64,000 nucleotides of DNA from Nocardia sputorum (lineage in GTDB: Bacteria > Actinomycetota > Actinomycetes > Mycobacteriales > Mycobacteriaceae). How positions within the stretch are numbered: the first letter of the stretch is position 1; each line of letters opens with the position of its first letter. The position numbers and the translations under genes are program-made. The DNA lies in contig NZ_AP026978.1 of the NCBI RefSeq assembly GCF_027924405.1, positions 6,448,001-6,512,000 of the forward strand, given 5' to 3'. Below are positions 35,138 to 45,363 of this stretch, one piece after another. Under the pieces are notes generated by a model. That model did not search any database. It saw nothing but the letters and a program-made list of their open reading frames with translations, and was not told the DNA's origin.

Positions 35138-35200
35138 CGCCGGAAACGCCGGAAGCCGGCCCACCTCGCGGTGGACCGGCTTCCGGGTCGAAATAAGGTG
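35089..35200 (+). repeat. Repeat copy C: SMP-30-type tail plus hairpin next to groEL
   Basis: Bases 35114-35200 match copy A (30387-30473) with three differences in 87. Bases 35089-35113 continue the match to copy B only. The copy ends 14 bases before the groEL stop. An SMP-30 stop-proximal sequence here, with no SMP-30 gene attached, shows that the junction was duplicated. Confidence 0.85.
35149..35186. terminator. groEL terminator hairpin (repeat copy C)
   Basis: Bases 35149-35165 pair with 35170-35186 around TCGC, with one mismatch in 17. Read on the minus strand it lies 28 bases after the groEL stop and is the natural groEL terminator. Confidence 0.8.
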
Positions 35201-35214
35201 CCCGGTGGCCGGAC

Positions 35215-36906
<1,692 letters not shown>

Positions 36907-36979
36907 TTACGCTGGCCAGGTTCGGTGCCCGCGACGGACGACCGAGGGTGTCTACGGAACCCGGTCTCACCGTCCCGAC

Positions 36980-37006
36980 CTGGCACTCACAGGTCGAGAG
37001 TGCCAA
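36980..37006 (-). promoter_or_regulatory. CIRCE element 1 (HrcA operator) of groEL
   Basis: CTGGCACTC-N9-GAGTGCCAA matches the CIRCE consensus TTAGCACTC-N9-GAGTGCTAA, with compensating C/G changes that keep the symmetry. It is about 140 bases upstream of the groEL start. HrcA binds it and represses at normal temperature. Confidence 0.88.
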
Positions 37007-37014
37007 AAGCATTT

Positions 37015-37041
37015 TTAGCACTCAGGGGTGGCGAGTGCAAG
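37015..37041 (-). promoter_or_regulatory. CIRCE element 2 (HrcA operator) of groEL
   Basis: TTAGCACTC-N9-GAGTGCAAG has a perfect left half-site and a right half-site with two differences. It lies eight bases from CIRCE 1, giving the tandem arrangement seen at several actinobacterial groEL2 genes. It almost abuts the stop of the upstream small gene at 37054. Confidence 0.85.
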
Positions 37042-37053
37042 GTCCGCACCGGG

Positions 37054-37347
37054 TCAGGCCCGGTCGTCGACGCGAAGCACCAGCGCCACGAACGCGTCGG
37101 TGCGGCGTTCCTCCGGCGTGCGCGGCTCGCCGCCCTCCACGGTGACGAGCTCGGCGTCGTGCAGCAGCAGCTCCGCCTCCACCCGCATGATGGCGCGAAT
37201 GAACGGCGGGGCGACGTCCGGCGGTAGGTCGCCGTTCACCACGTAGCTGCCGTCCGGTTGGGACTCGGTGGACACATACGAAAGCGCGCGCAGCAGATCT
37301 GCGCGCCGTTCCCCCGCTATTAGGTCGGAATCCATTTCATCCGCCAT
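37054..37347 (-). CDS. Conserved small hypothetical protein, 97 aa
   Basis: The acidic protein is probably a small helical bundle (LRALSYVSTESQPDGSYVVNGDLPPDVAPPFIRAIMRVEAELL). I do not recognise a named family. It ends 12 bases before the groEL promoter elements and is on the same strand. Starts at ATG 37347 and ATG 37335 are possible. The 189 bases to the divergent nadE gene contain nothing else recognisable. Confidence 0.6.
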   Translation of the reverse strand: MADEMDSDLIAGERRADLLRALSYVSTESQPDGSYVVNGDLPPDVAPPFIRAIMRVEAELLLHDAELVTVEGGEPRTPEERRTDAFVALVLRVDDRA

Positions 37348-37536
37348 TGCTATAGCTTAGCCGCCAGCGGTTCACATCTCCGGCCGTACGATCCGCGCCA
37401 CCCGGTTCGCACAGTAAAAGCCCAGTTCACGACGCCGCCGCCGCTCCCGCCCGCACCTCGCCGCCGCGCCCGCCCGTCCGCGGCGGCGTAGATTCCGAGT
37501 GGACCATGATCAACCTCAGCCCGGAAGGGGACGCGG

Positions 37537-39594
37537 GTGGCCGACCTGCCGTTCGAATCGCTCTACCGGCACGGCTTCGCGCGGGTGGCGGTCGCGGTCC
37601 CCCGGGTACGGGTGGCCGACCCCGCCTACAACGTGGAGCAGACCGTGGAGCTGGCCGCGCAGGCCGCGGCCGCGGGCGCCGTGCTGACGGTGTTCCCCGA
37701 GCTGGGACTGTCCGCTTACACCGCGGACGACCTGTTCCACCAGGACGCGCTGGACGCCGCGGTCGAGGCGGCGCTGGCCCGGCTCGTCGCGGCGAGCACC
37801 GACATCGACACGGTGCTCGTCGTGGGCGCCCCCGTGCGGGCCCAGCACCGGCTGTTCAACTGCGCGATCGCGATCTGCCGTGGCCTCGTGCTCGGCGTTG
37901 CCCCGAAGAGCTACCTGCCGAACTACCGGGAGTTCTACGAGAAGCGCCAGTTCGCGGCGGCGCGGGAGGCGCTGGAGGACCACGTCACCATCGCCGGGCA
38001 CCGGGCGCCGTTCGGATCCGACCTGCTGTTCCGCGCGAGCAACCTGGACGACTTCGTCTTCCACCTGGAGATCTGCGAGGACGGGTGGGTGCCGTTGCCG
38101 CCCAGCGGTTTCGCCGCGCTGGCGGGAGCGACCGTGCTGGTCAACCTGTCCGCCAGCAATATCGTGATCGGCAAGGCGGACTACCGGCGGTCGCTGTGCA
38201 CCTCGCATTCGGCGCGCTATCTCGCGGCCTATCTGTACTCCGCCGCGGGAACCGGCGAGTCGACCACCGATCTCGCCTGGGACGGCCAGGCGCTGATCTG
38301 CGAGAACGGCGACCTGCTCGCGGAGGGCGAGCGGTTCCGCGACGATCCCCAGGTGATCACCGCCGACCTGGACCTGCGCCGTCTCGTCGCCGACCGGCTG
38401 CGCACCACCAGCTTCGCCGACAACGTGCACGACCACCGGGACCGGCTGGCCGCGATGCGGCACATCGACGTGCGGCTGCCGGTTCCGGAGGAGCCGGTCG
38501 CGCTGGAGCGCGAGATCGAGCGCTTTCCCTACGTCCCGGCCGACCCGGCCGTGCGCAACGAGCGCTGCGCCGAGGTGCACCACATCCAGGTCGAGGGCCT
38601 GAGCACGCGCTTGCGCGCCACCGGCACGCAGCACGTGGTGATCGGGGTGTCCGGCGGCTTGGACTCCACCCAGGCGCTGATCGTGGCCGCCAAGACGATG
38701 GACCGGCTCGGCCTGCCCCGCTCGAACGTGCTGGCGTACACCATGCCCGGCTTCGCGACCAGCACCAGGACCAGGACCGACGCGCATCGGCTGATGGCCG
38801 CCCTCGGCGTCACCGCGCGCGAGATCGACATCAGCGCCTCGGCGACGCAGATGCTGCGCGACCTCGGCCACCCGGCCGCCGACGGGGCGCCGGTCTACGA
38901 CATCACCTACGAGAACGTGCAGGCGGGTGAGCGCACCTCGCACCTGTTCCGGCTGGCCAACATGCATCGCGCGCTCGTGGTGGGCACCGGCGATCTCAGC
39001 GAACTCGCGCTGGGGTGGTGCACGTTCGGCGTCGGCGACCATATGGCGCACTACAGCGTGAACGCGTCGGTGCCCAAGACGCTGATCAAATACCTGATCG
39101 CCTGGGCGGTGGACACCGAGCAGTTCGGCCCCGAGGCGAACGAGGTGCTGTCGTCGATCCTGCGCACCGAGATCTCTCCGGAGCTGATCCCGCACGAGGA
39201 CTCCTCCGCGCCCGCCCAGAGTTCGGAGGCCACGGTGGGCCCGTACGAACTGCAGGACTTCCACCTCTACTACCTGTTGCGTTTCGGCTACCGGCCCAGC
39301 CGCGTCGCCTACCTGGCCCGGCATGCCTGGTCGGATGCCGCGACCGGCCGCTGGCCGGACCTCGTCCCCGCCGACCAGCGCAACGCCTACGACCTCGCCA
39401 CCATCAAGCATTGGCTGGGCGAGTTCCTGCTCCGCTTCGTGCAGACCAGCCAGTTCAAGCGCTCGACGCTGCCGAACGCGCCCAAGGTCGGCTCCGGCGG
39501 TTCGCTCTCCCCGCGCGGCGACTGGCGCGCGCCCAGCGACGCGTCCGCGGCAGCCTGGCTGGAGGAGCTCGCCGCCAACGTGCCGGATGCCTGA
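37537..39594 (+). CDS. nadE: Glutamine-dependent NAD+ synthetase
   Basis: This enzyme amidates deamido-NAD+ to NAD+ using glutamine, the last step of NAD synthesis. The 685-residue length is that of the two-domain mycobacterial-type enzyme. The N-terminal nitrilase domain has Glu55 in [17 protein letters not shown], the lysine in [14 protein letters not shown] and the nucleophilic cysteine in [10 protein letters not shown]. The C-terminal synthetase has the pyrophosphate loop [13 protein letters not shown], then [30 protein letters not shown] 37537 is preceded by GGAAGGGG. Confidence 0.95.
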   Translation: MADLPFESLYRHGFARVAVAVPRVRVADPAYNVEQTVELAAQAAAAGAVLTVFPELGLSAYTADDLFHQDALDAAVEAALARLVAASTDIDTVLVVGAPVRAQHRLFNCAIAICRGLVLGVAPKSYLPNYREFYEKRQFAAAREALEDHVTIAGHRAPFGSDLLFRASNLDDFVFHLEICEDGWVPLPPSGFAALAGATVLVNLSASNIVIGKADYRRSLCTSHSARYLAAYLYSAAGTGESTTDLAWDGQALICENGDLLAEGERFRDDPQVITADLDLRRLVADRLRTTSFADNVHDHRDRLAAMRHIDVRLPVPEEPVALEREIERFPYVPADPAVRNERCAEVHHIQVEGLSTRLRATGTQHVVIGVSGGLDSTQALIVAAKTMDRLGLPRSNVLAYTMPGFATSTRTRTDAHRLMAALGVTAREIDISASATQMLRDLGHPAADGAPVYDITYENVQAGERTSHLFRLANMHRALVVGTGDLSELALGWCTFGVGDHMAHYSVNASVPKTLIKYLIAWAVDTEQFGPEANEVLSSILRTEISPELIPHEDSSAPAQSSEATVGPYELQDFHLYYLLRFGYRPSRVAYLARHAWSDAATGRWPDLVPADQRNAYDLATIKHWLGEFLLRFVQTSQFKRSTLPNAPKVGSGGSLSPRGDWRAPSDASAAAWLEELAANVPDA

Positions 39595-39652
39595 CCGCCG
39601 AAGCGTCCGACGCCCCTGAAACGGCCGGGGACGCGCTGCTTATGGTGGCTGC

Positions 39653-40327
39653 GTGAGTGAGAAACCCGGCTGGGATGCGATCGACGAGGCGTTGCGGCCG
39701 CTGTACGGCGATATCGAGCCCTTCCATTGGGCGTCCGACCACCCGTGGTCCCTGGGCGGCTCCGACCCTCTCGACGGAATCAGCGCCTACTCCCGCACCG
39801 ACCCGGTGCCGCACTGGCATTACGTCAGCTACGGGATGACCGAGCTGTACGAGAAGGAGTGGGACAACCCGGCCGAGTCCGGCTGGGGCTTCGAATTCAC
39901 CTTCCGGCTGGCGCGCGGGCTCACCGACACCGAACCACCCGCCTGGCCGGCGAACTTCATGCAGAACCTCGGCCGTTACGTCTTCCAGTCCGGCAAGTGG
40001 TTCGAACCGGGACACACCATCAAGACGAACGGGCCGATCGCGGCCGACCACGCGGACTGCACCAGTCACGCCGTCTGCTTCACCACCGACCCGGAACTGG
40101 GCGCCGTCGACAGCAAGCACGGCCGCGTGCTGTTCCTGCAGATCGTCGGGCTGACCATGCCGGAGTACCGCGCGGCGCAGGGCGGGCGCGCGCTCGCGCT
40201 GCTCGCCGAGCTGGAACCGCGACTACCCCTGTACATCACCGACATTCGGCGTGAATCGCTGGTCTCCGAGCCGAAGCCACAGGCCCGCTGGCCGCGGTGG
40301 GGTGGCGGCCTGGCCGGGCGAGGGTGA
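39653..40327 (+). CDS. Suppressor of fused (SUFU) domain protein
   Basis: The 224-residue protein matches the bacterial SUFU-like domain: a conserved DPLDGISAYSRTDPVPHWHYVSYGMTELYEKEW block, then GWGFEFTFRLAR and WPANFMQNLGRYVFQSGKWFEPGH. Bacterial SUFU proteins are often immunity proteins in polymorphic toxin systems, but no toxin gene is adjacent here. It starts at GTG 39653, 58 bases after nadE. The arginine- and proline-rich last 25 residues are low complexity. Confidence 0.85.
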   Translation: MSEKPGWDAIDEALRPLYGDIEPFHWASDHPWSLGGSDPLDGISAYSRTDPVPHWHYVSYGMTELYEKEWDNPAESGWGFEFTFRLARGLTDTEPPAWPANFMQNLGRYVFQSGKWFEPGHTIKTNGPIAADHADCTSHAVCFTTDPELGAVDSKHGRVLFLQIVGLTMPEYRAAQGGRALALLAELEPRLPLYITDIRRESLVSEPKPQARWPRWGGGLAGRG

Positions 40328-40558
40328 TCAGGCCGCTCGGGTCGAGCGCTGTTCGAGCGGCGTGATCCGGCGCGGCCCGCGGACACCGGCTCCCCGGGTG
40401 CGCAACGCCCGGCGGTGACGCGCCCGCGCGGCGTGCGCCCCACGAACCCCGTTGACGACGTTGCGGATCCGGTGACCGGCACTCGTTCGCCGGACCGCGC
40501 CGATCAGCAGCAAGGGCACCGCGAGTGCGATCCGCGCACGAGACTTCCCGCTGCCCAT
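40328..40558 (-). CDS. Possible small basic protein, 76 aa
   Basis: This frame begins six bases after the ClpC2-like stop and ends one base after the SUFU stop, filling the gap exactly. The product is very basic (arginine-rich) with a short hydrophobic stretch near the N-terminus (RIALAVPLLLIGAV), which could be a membrane segment or signal. There is no good ribosome binding site. It may be non-coding. Confidence 0.3.
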   Translation of the reverse strand: MGSGKSRARIALAVPLLLIGAVRRTSAGHRIRNVVNGVRGAHAARARHRRALRTRGAGVRGPRRITPLEQRSTRAA

Positions 40559-40564
40559 GCCGAA

Positions 40565-41290
40565 TCAGGGTTTCTCGGCCGTGATGGACGCGAGCAGTTC
40601 GCCCAGGTGCGTTTCGACGCTTGCCTTGTCGACGCCGAGGTCGCTGAGCAGACCGGCGCCGTTCTCCTGCTCCAGCAGGGCGAGCAGGATGTGCTCGGTG
40701 CCGATGTAGTTGTGCCCCAGCCGAAGCGCCTCACGGAAGGTGAGTTCCAAGACCTTCTTGGCCTCCGCGCCGAACGGAACGAGCGCGGGGACGTCCCCCT
40801 CGCTCGGCGGCAGGGACGCGGCGGCCGCGGCGGAGATGACGTCGACGGCCACGCCCTGGTGGACGAGTTCGTGCACGGCGAGCCCCTCCGGTTCGGTGAG
40901 CAGGCCCAGCACCACGTGGCCGATCGAGATCTCGCGGTTGCCCGCGCTGCGCGCCGCCTCCTGCGCCGCCATCACGACCGCGCGCGCCCGCTGGGTGAAA
41001 CGGGCGAAGCCCGCGTTCGGGTCCATGGCCGCCGCGGCGCCCGGTTCGGGCACTTTGGGCACGAACCGCTTCTGCGCGGCCTGCTTGGTGACGCCCATGC
41101 TGGCGCCGATGTCGGTCCAGGAGGCGCCGGAGCGGCGGGCCTGGTCCACGAAGTGGCCGATCAGGTGATCGGCCACCTCGCCGAGGTGATTGGCCACGAC
41201 GACGGCGTCGGACAGCTGGTCGAGCACGTTGTCGGGACGGGCCTTCTTGATGCCATCGATCAGGTCGTCGAGGCGGAATTGTGAAGTCAT
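40565..41290 (-). CDS. ClpC2-like protein: HTH plus Clp N-terminal repeats
   Basis: The 241-residue protein has a helix-turn-helix near residues 50-78 (SGASWTDIGASMGVTKQAAQKRF) followed by two Clp_N repeats, about residues 95-160 (FTQRARAVVMAAQEAARSAGNREISIGHVVLGLL) and 170-235 (LELTFREALRLGHNYIGTEHILLALL). There is no AAA+ ATPase part. This is the architecture of mycobacterial ClpC2, which represses its own gene and can bind ClpC1-targeting cyclic peptides (established for the mycobacterial protein). Two identical palindromes just upstream fit such autoregulation. Confidence 0.85.
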   Translation of the reverse strand: MTSQFRLDDLIDGIKKARPDNVLDQLSDAVVVANHLGEVADHLIGHFVDQARRSGASWTDIGASMGVTKQAAQKRFVPKVPEPGAAAAMDPNAGFARFTQRARAVVMAAQEAARSAGNREISIGHVVLGLLTEPEGLAVHELVHQGVAVDVISAAAAASLPPSEGDVPALVPFGAEAKKVLELTFREALRLGHNYIGTEHILLALLEQENGAGLLSDLGVDKASVETHLGELLASITAEKP

Positions 41291-41292
41291 GC

Positions 41293-41337
41293 GTCAACCA
41301 TAGGTTGACGATGACGTATCGTCAACCGTTGGTTGAC
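41293..41337. promoter_or_regulatory. Two identical palindromes upstream of the ClpC2-like gene
   Basis: GTCAACC-ATA-GGTTGAC (41293-41309) and GTCAACC-GTT-GGTTGAC (41321-41337) are perfect 7-base inverted repeats, 28 bases centre to centre. The first is only three bases from the ATG. The symmetry and repetition mark them as operators, most simply for the HTH of the ClpC2-like protein itself. Confidence 0.75.
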
Positions 41338-41344
41338 GTATCCT

Positions 41345-42433
41345 TCACGGGCGTGCCGACCAGGCCGCGCCGCGCACGATGCGCTCCTTGACCCACGCCG
41401 CCGTCCGCCCGGTCAGCACCGTCCGCGCCGGCGCGTCATCGGCGTGCACGACCTGCACGACGCCGTCCCGGCGGCCCAGGCTCAGGCACTGGAGCACATA
41501 GCGGAAGCGGAGATCCCCCGGCACGCGACCACGCATCCGGGCGACGGCGGCATCGGCCGCGTGCTTGCCGGTGGGCAGCGCTGTGGCACATGCCATACGC
41601 AGATCGCGTCCACCCGGCCCCGCCACGACGGCGGCGTCGCCCGCGGCGAAGATGTCGGGGTGCGAGGCCGATCGCAGCGTGGCGTCGGTGAGCACCCTGC
41701 CGTCGGAATCCACCGCCAGACCGGAGCGCGCGGCGAGGTCGGGCACCCGGAAACCGGTGGTCCACACTGTCGCCGCGGCCTCGACCAGGGAACCGTCGGC
41801 CAGGCGCGGGCCTTCGGGCGTCACCTCGAGCACCTTGGCTCCGGACCGGATCTCGACCCCGAGACGCTCCAGCGTCCGCTCGATGTGCGCCTGCGCCCGC
41901 GCCGACAGCCACGCGCCCGGCTCCTCCGACCCGAGCAGCAGCACCCGGGTCCCCGGCTGCGATTCGGCGAGTTCCGCCGCGAGTTCGATGCCGGTCGCCC
42001 CCGCGCCGACGATCGCCACCGGGCCGCCCGGAGCGGACAGGTCGGCCAGATCTTCTTGCGTCGCAACGCGATAGGCGTATTCGGCGACGCCGGGCACGCT
42101 CTCGACGTCGGCGACGCTGCCGAGGGCGTAGATCAGCGTGTCGTAGTCGAGGGCGGGCGCCACGTCGAGCACCACGCGCTTCGCGACCGTGTCGATCTCC
42201 GTCGCCAGGGCGCGGACGAAGCGAATCCCTTTGCTTTCCAGAACATCCCGCAGATCCCACGTGGGAGTCGCCTGTCCGGCCGCCCGCTGGTGCAGTCGCA
42301 CGCGCTCGACGAACGTCGCGTGGGCGTCCACCACGGTGACCTGCGCGTCCCGCGCCGTGCGAGCCAGTCGGCGGGCCGCCGCCAGCCCCGCGTATCCGGC
42401 GCCGAGAACGACGATCCGATGCTGTCCGGTCAT
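41345..42433 (-). CDS. NAD(P)/FAD-dependent oxidoreductase (NDH-2/AIF-like)
   Basis: The 362-residue flavoprotein has the FAD-binding start RIVVLGAGYAGLAAARRLA, the NAD(P) site VAIVGAGATGIELAAELAES and the second FAD block DIFAAGDAAVVAG. It lacks a redox disulfide and a membrane anchor. Such enzymes transfer electrons from NAD(P)H to quinones or other acceptors. It lies 81 bases downstream of a SigJ-type sigma factor on the same strand, a pairing common in actinobacteria. The acceptor is unknown. Confidence 0.85.
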   Translation of the reverse strand: MTGQHRIVVLGAGYAGLAAARRLARTARDAQVTVVDAHATFVERVRLHQRAAGQATPTWDLRDVLESKGIRFVRALATEIDTVAKRVVLDVAPALDYDTLIYALGSVADVESVPGVAEYAYRVATQEDLADLSAPGGPVAIVGAGATGIELAAELAESQPGTRVLLLGSEEPGAWLSARAQAHIERTLERLGVEIRSGAKVLEVTPEGPRLADGSLVEAAATVWTTGFRVPDLAARSGLAVDSDGRVLTDATLRSASHPDIFAAGDAAVVAGPGGRDLRMACATALPTGKHAADAAVARMRGRVPGDLRFRYVLQCLSLGRRDGVVQVVHADDAPARTVLTGRTAAWVKERIVRGAAWSARP

Positions 42434-42514
42434 GATGTGGCTCCTTTCGATCGGCCAACACCCTTCAGACCGGACAGGCCCCCGATTCCTGACAGACCGG
42501 GGCCGTGAAGCCGG

Positions 42515-43441
42515 TCACAGCGGACGGCGACGGTCCGCCGCTGCGCCCACCACGCCATCCGACCCGCCCGCGGCTGCGAGATAGGTCAGCTTGTCCGGGT
42601 TGACGATCAGCCGCAGCGCGGTGACCACGCCGTCGGCCGCATCGATCCCCACCACGAGCAGCGGCGCGCCGTCCACCCGCGCGACCGCGGCGGGCGCGCC
42701 GTTGACCTCTTCCACGAGCAGCCGCATCCCCGGCACCTCCCAGCGCATGAGGCCCGCCAGGTACCGCGCCACGTGATTCGCGCCGTGTATCGGCCGCCGC
42801 GCCGCGTTGATCTTGCCGCCGCCGTCGGCCGTCGCGGTCACGTCGGCGGCGAGCATCCGCTCCAGGGCCGCGATGTCGCCGTCGCGCGCCGCCTTCAGGA
42901 ATCGTTCGATCAGTTCGCGGGCATGGTCGGGCGGAATACCGAAGCGGGCCCGGCCTTCTCGCACGCGCCTGCTCGCCCGGCGGAAGATCTGCTGCGAGTT
43001 CGCCTCGGTGACGTCGAGCATGTCGGCGATCTCGCGGTGGGCGTATCCGAATGCCTCGCGCAGCACGAAGACCGCGCGCTCGACCGGGGCCAGCCGCTCC
43101 AGCGCGGTCAGCAGCGCGAGGGAGACCTGTTCGCGCTCTTCGACGGTCTCCAGCGGGCCGAGCTCGCCGCGCGCGGTCGGCACCGGCTCGGGCAGCCACG
43201 GCCCGACGTAGCTCTCCCGCCTGGCCCGCGCCGAAACCAGCCAGGTGCGGCACAGATTCACCAGCGCGGTGGTCAACCACGCCTCGGCGGAGCGGATACC
43301 GCCGCGGTCGGCCCCGTCCCACCGCAAATACGTCTCCTGCACCGCGTCCTCGGCCTCACCGGCCGAGCCGAGCATTCGATAGGCGAGCGCGAACAACCGC
43401 GGTCGATGCCCCTCGAATTCCCGCAATGCGTCCGGCTCCAT
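42515..43441 (-). CDS. ECF sigma factor, SigJ type (SnoaL-like C-terminal domain)
   Basis: The 308-residue sigma factor has region 2 (RPRLFALAYRMLGSAGEAEDAVQETYLRW), region 4 (LAPVERAVFVLREAFGYAHREIADMLDVTEANSQQIFRRA) and a fused C-terminal SnoaL/NTF2-like domain of about 120 residues. That domain replaces an anti-sigma factor in the ECF41/SigJ group. SigJ-type factors often control neighbouring oxidoreductase or CMD-type genes, which fits the flavoprotein downstream. ATG 43441 is used; GTG 43447 has a closer GGAGGAAG and is possible. Confidence 0.88.
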   Translation of the reverse strand: MEPDALREFEGHRPRLFALAYRMLGSAGEAEDAVQETYLRWDGADRGGIRSAEAWLTTALVNLCRTWLVSARARRESYVGPWLPEPVPTARGELGPLETVEEREQVSLALLTALERLAPVERAVFVLREAFGYAHREIADMLDVTEANSQQIFRRASRRVREGRARFGIPPDHARELIERFLKAARDGDIAALERMLAADVTATADGGGKINAARRPIHGANHVARYLAGLMRWEVPGMRLLVEEVNGAPAAVARVDGAPLLVVGIDAADGVVTALRLIVNPDKLTYLAAAGGSDGVVGAAADRRRPL

Positions 43442-43587
43442 ACGCACCCTTCCTCCACCCGCCCGACGGATATGACCGTACCGCTCGCAGCGGAGGGCGC
43501 GAGGGCGCCGGTGCGCCGATCCGACGACCCGACCCGACGACACGGCGCGGCAGCCGCCGGTCCGGAAGCCGCCGCGAGAGCTTCGCG

Positions 43588-44532
43588 CTAGAGCTCCGCG
43601 CTCGGCGGGTGACCACCGTTCTGGCGTTGCTTCGCCCCAGGTCGGCGCAGCCGCAGACGCGCGGAGCCACGAATCGCCGGACGCGGAAGGGCCGGACGGC
43701 GGATGGCCGGACGGCGGATGGCGGGCAGCCGCCGGTCCGCACGTCGCTGCGCACGCCGCTCGGCGGGTTTGTGTGTCCAAGTCTCCGGACGCGCGGCCAC
43801 CCAGCGCTGGGAATGCCAGGCGAACGGGATGTGGCCCAGGTACAGCGCGACCAGCACCAGCAGCAGCACGATCGGATAGGTGACCAGCGCGGCCGCGGCC
43901 AGCGCGACCAGCACCAGCAGCCCGGCCGCCGCCTGCGGCGCGACCGACACCGATTTCATCGCCAGCGTCGGAATGGTGCTGACGGCCAGCGCGGCCGCGA
44001 ACACCGTCCACGCCGCCACCTCGTAGAAGCCGACCCACCAGCCGTCGCCGAACTGCACGAACAACGCCACCGGCACCATCGCGATGAGGGCGGCGGCCGG
44101 GGCGGGCACACCCACGAAGTACTCCCGGGCCCAGTCCGGCCGGGTGTCGTCGTCCATCAGGGTGTTGAACCTGGCCAGCCGTAGCACGAGGCTGACCGCG
44201 AACAACAGGGCGACGATCCAGCCCACGCTGTTGCTGCTGAGCAGGGTCACGTACAGGACCAGCGCCGGGGCGACGCCGAAGGAGATGGCATCCGACAGCG
44301 AGTCCAGTTCGGCGCCCATCTTCGTGGTGGCGTCGAGCATCCTGGCCAGTCTGCCGTCGAGGGTGTCCAGCACGGCCGCCGCGCCGATCATGGCCAGCGC
44401 GATGCCGAGTTGGCCGTCGAGGCCGAATTTCACCGCCGACAGCCCGGAGCACAGCGCCAGGATGGTCACGATGCTGGGCAGCAGCCGGATGCTCCGCCGC
44501 CTGCGCCGTTGGGTGGGTACCGCCGCTTCCAT
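43588..44532 (-). CDS. pssA: CDP-diacylglycerol-serine O-phosphatidyltransferase
   Basis: This membrane enzyme makes phosphatidylserine from CDP-diacylglycerol and serine. The CDP-alcohol phosphotransferase motif is visible as LDGRLARMLDATTKMGAELDSLSD, with the three metal-binding aspartates. Several membrane helices follow. The basic proline- and arginine-rich 50-residue tail is longer than in most homologs. It overlaps psd in ATGA, so the two steps of phosphatidylethanolamine synthesis are coupled. The 146 bases downstream of the sigma-factor gene start are otherwise empty. Confidence 0.92.
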   Translation of the reverse strand: MEAAVPTQRRRRRSIRLLPSIVTILALCSGLSAVKFGLDGQLGIALAMIGAAAVLDTLDGRLARMLDATTKMGAELDSLSDAISFGVAPALVLYVTLLSSNSVGWIVALLFAVSLVLRLARFNTLMDDDTRPDWAREYFVGVPAPAAALIAMVPVALFVQFGDGWWVGFYEVAAWTVFAAALAVSTIPTLAMKSVSVAPQAAAGLLVLVALAAAALVTYPIVLLLVLVALYLGHIPFAWHSQRWVAARPETWTHKPAERRAQRRADRRLPAIRRPAIRRPALPRPAIRGSARLRLRRPGAKQRQNGGHPPSAEL

Positions 44533-45260
44533 CAGGCGTCAGCGGGTGAGCCGAGCACGGCGAGCACGGTCTCGCCGCCGATGGTGCGCTGGCCCGGCTG
44601 TACGAGCAGTTCGGTGCCCGCCGGGAAATAGGTGTCGACCCGCGAGCCGAAGCGGATCAGGCCGTAGGTGTCGGCGATGGTCAGCACGTCGCCGACCTGG
44701 GCGTCGCAGACGATCCGGCGCGCGAGCAGCCCGGCGATCTGCACCACCACGACCTGGCTGCCGTCCGGGGTCTCCAGCAGCATGCTGTTGCGCTCGTTGA
44801 CCGAACTCGCCTCCGGCAGGTCCGCGGAACGGAATTGGCCGGGCTGGTGCTGCACCGCGCGCACGATGCCGGAAACCGGCGTGCGCTGCACGTGGACGTC
44901 CAGGACGGACAGGAAGATGCTGACCCGCGGCAGCGGCGCGTCACCGAGACCCAGTTCGGCGGGGGGAGCGGCGGAATCGACCAAGGCGATCTCGCCGTCG
45001 GCCGGGGCGACGACGACGCCGGGCCGGTTGGGCGGCACGCGATGCGGGTGGCGGAAGAAGGTCGCGCAGGCCGCCGCGGCGAACAATCCCGTGCGCCGCA
45101 CCCATTTGCGCTTGCCGCCTACGACGGCGACCGCCAAGGGCGCGGCGACGAACGGGAGCCCGGCGGGATGCAACGGAGGGATCGCGTTGCGGACCAGGTC
45201 GACGACGTGGCCGACTCCGGTGCGTTCAGGCGTGCCGGGCGGGGTGGGACGGCGGGCCAC
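44532..45260 (-). CDS. psd: Phosphatidylserine decarboxylase proenzyme
   Basis: The 242-residue short-form proenzyme decarboxylates phosphatidylserine to phosphatidylethanolamine. It cleaves itself at the Gly-Ser in [12 protein letters not shown], generating the pyruvoyl cofactor. A hydrophobic region (residues about 30-60) anchors it to the membrane. The [14 protein letters not shown] block holds conserved histidine and neighbouring residues. GTG 45260 is preceded by GAGGAG three bases upstream, so it is preferred over an in-frame ATG at 45305. pssA follows with a four-base overlap. Confidence 0.92.
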   Translation of the reverse strand: MARRPTPPGTPERTGVGHVVDLVRNAIPPLHPAGLPFVAAPLAVAVVGGKRKWVRRTGLFAAAACATFFRHPHRVPPNRPGVVVAPADGEIALVDSAAPPAELGLGDAPLPRVSIFLSVLDVHVQRTPVSGIVRAVQHQPGQFRSADLPEASSVNERNSMLLETPDGSQVVVVQIAGLLARRIVCDAQVGDVLTIADTYGLIRFGSRVDTYFPAGTELLVQPGQRTIGGETVLAVLGSPADA

Positions 45261-45363
45261 AGGCTCCTCTTTCGTGCTCGATGCAAACGGTTCGCGCCTC
45301 TTCAACGATAGGACGGGCGCAAGCGTTCACACCTTACGGGAAAGGAGCCCGTGGCACGCGAGG

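Noticed and set aside
30422..35186. The three hairpins considered as inverted terminal repeats of a transposon
   Set aside because: They are in the same orientation with gene-tail sequence attached, no transposase is present, and each hairpin acts plausibly as a terminator. Direct-repeat recombination explains them better.
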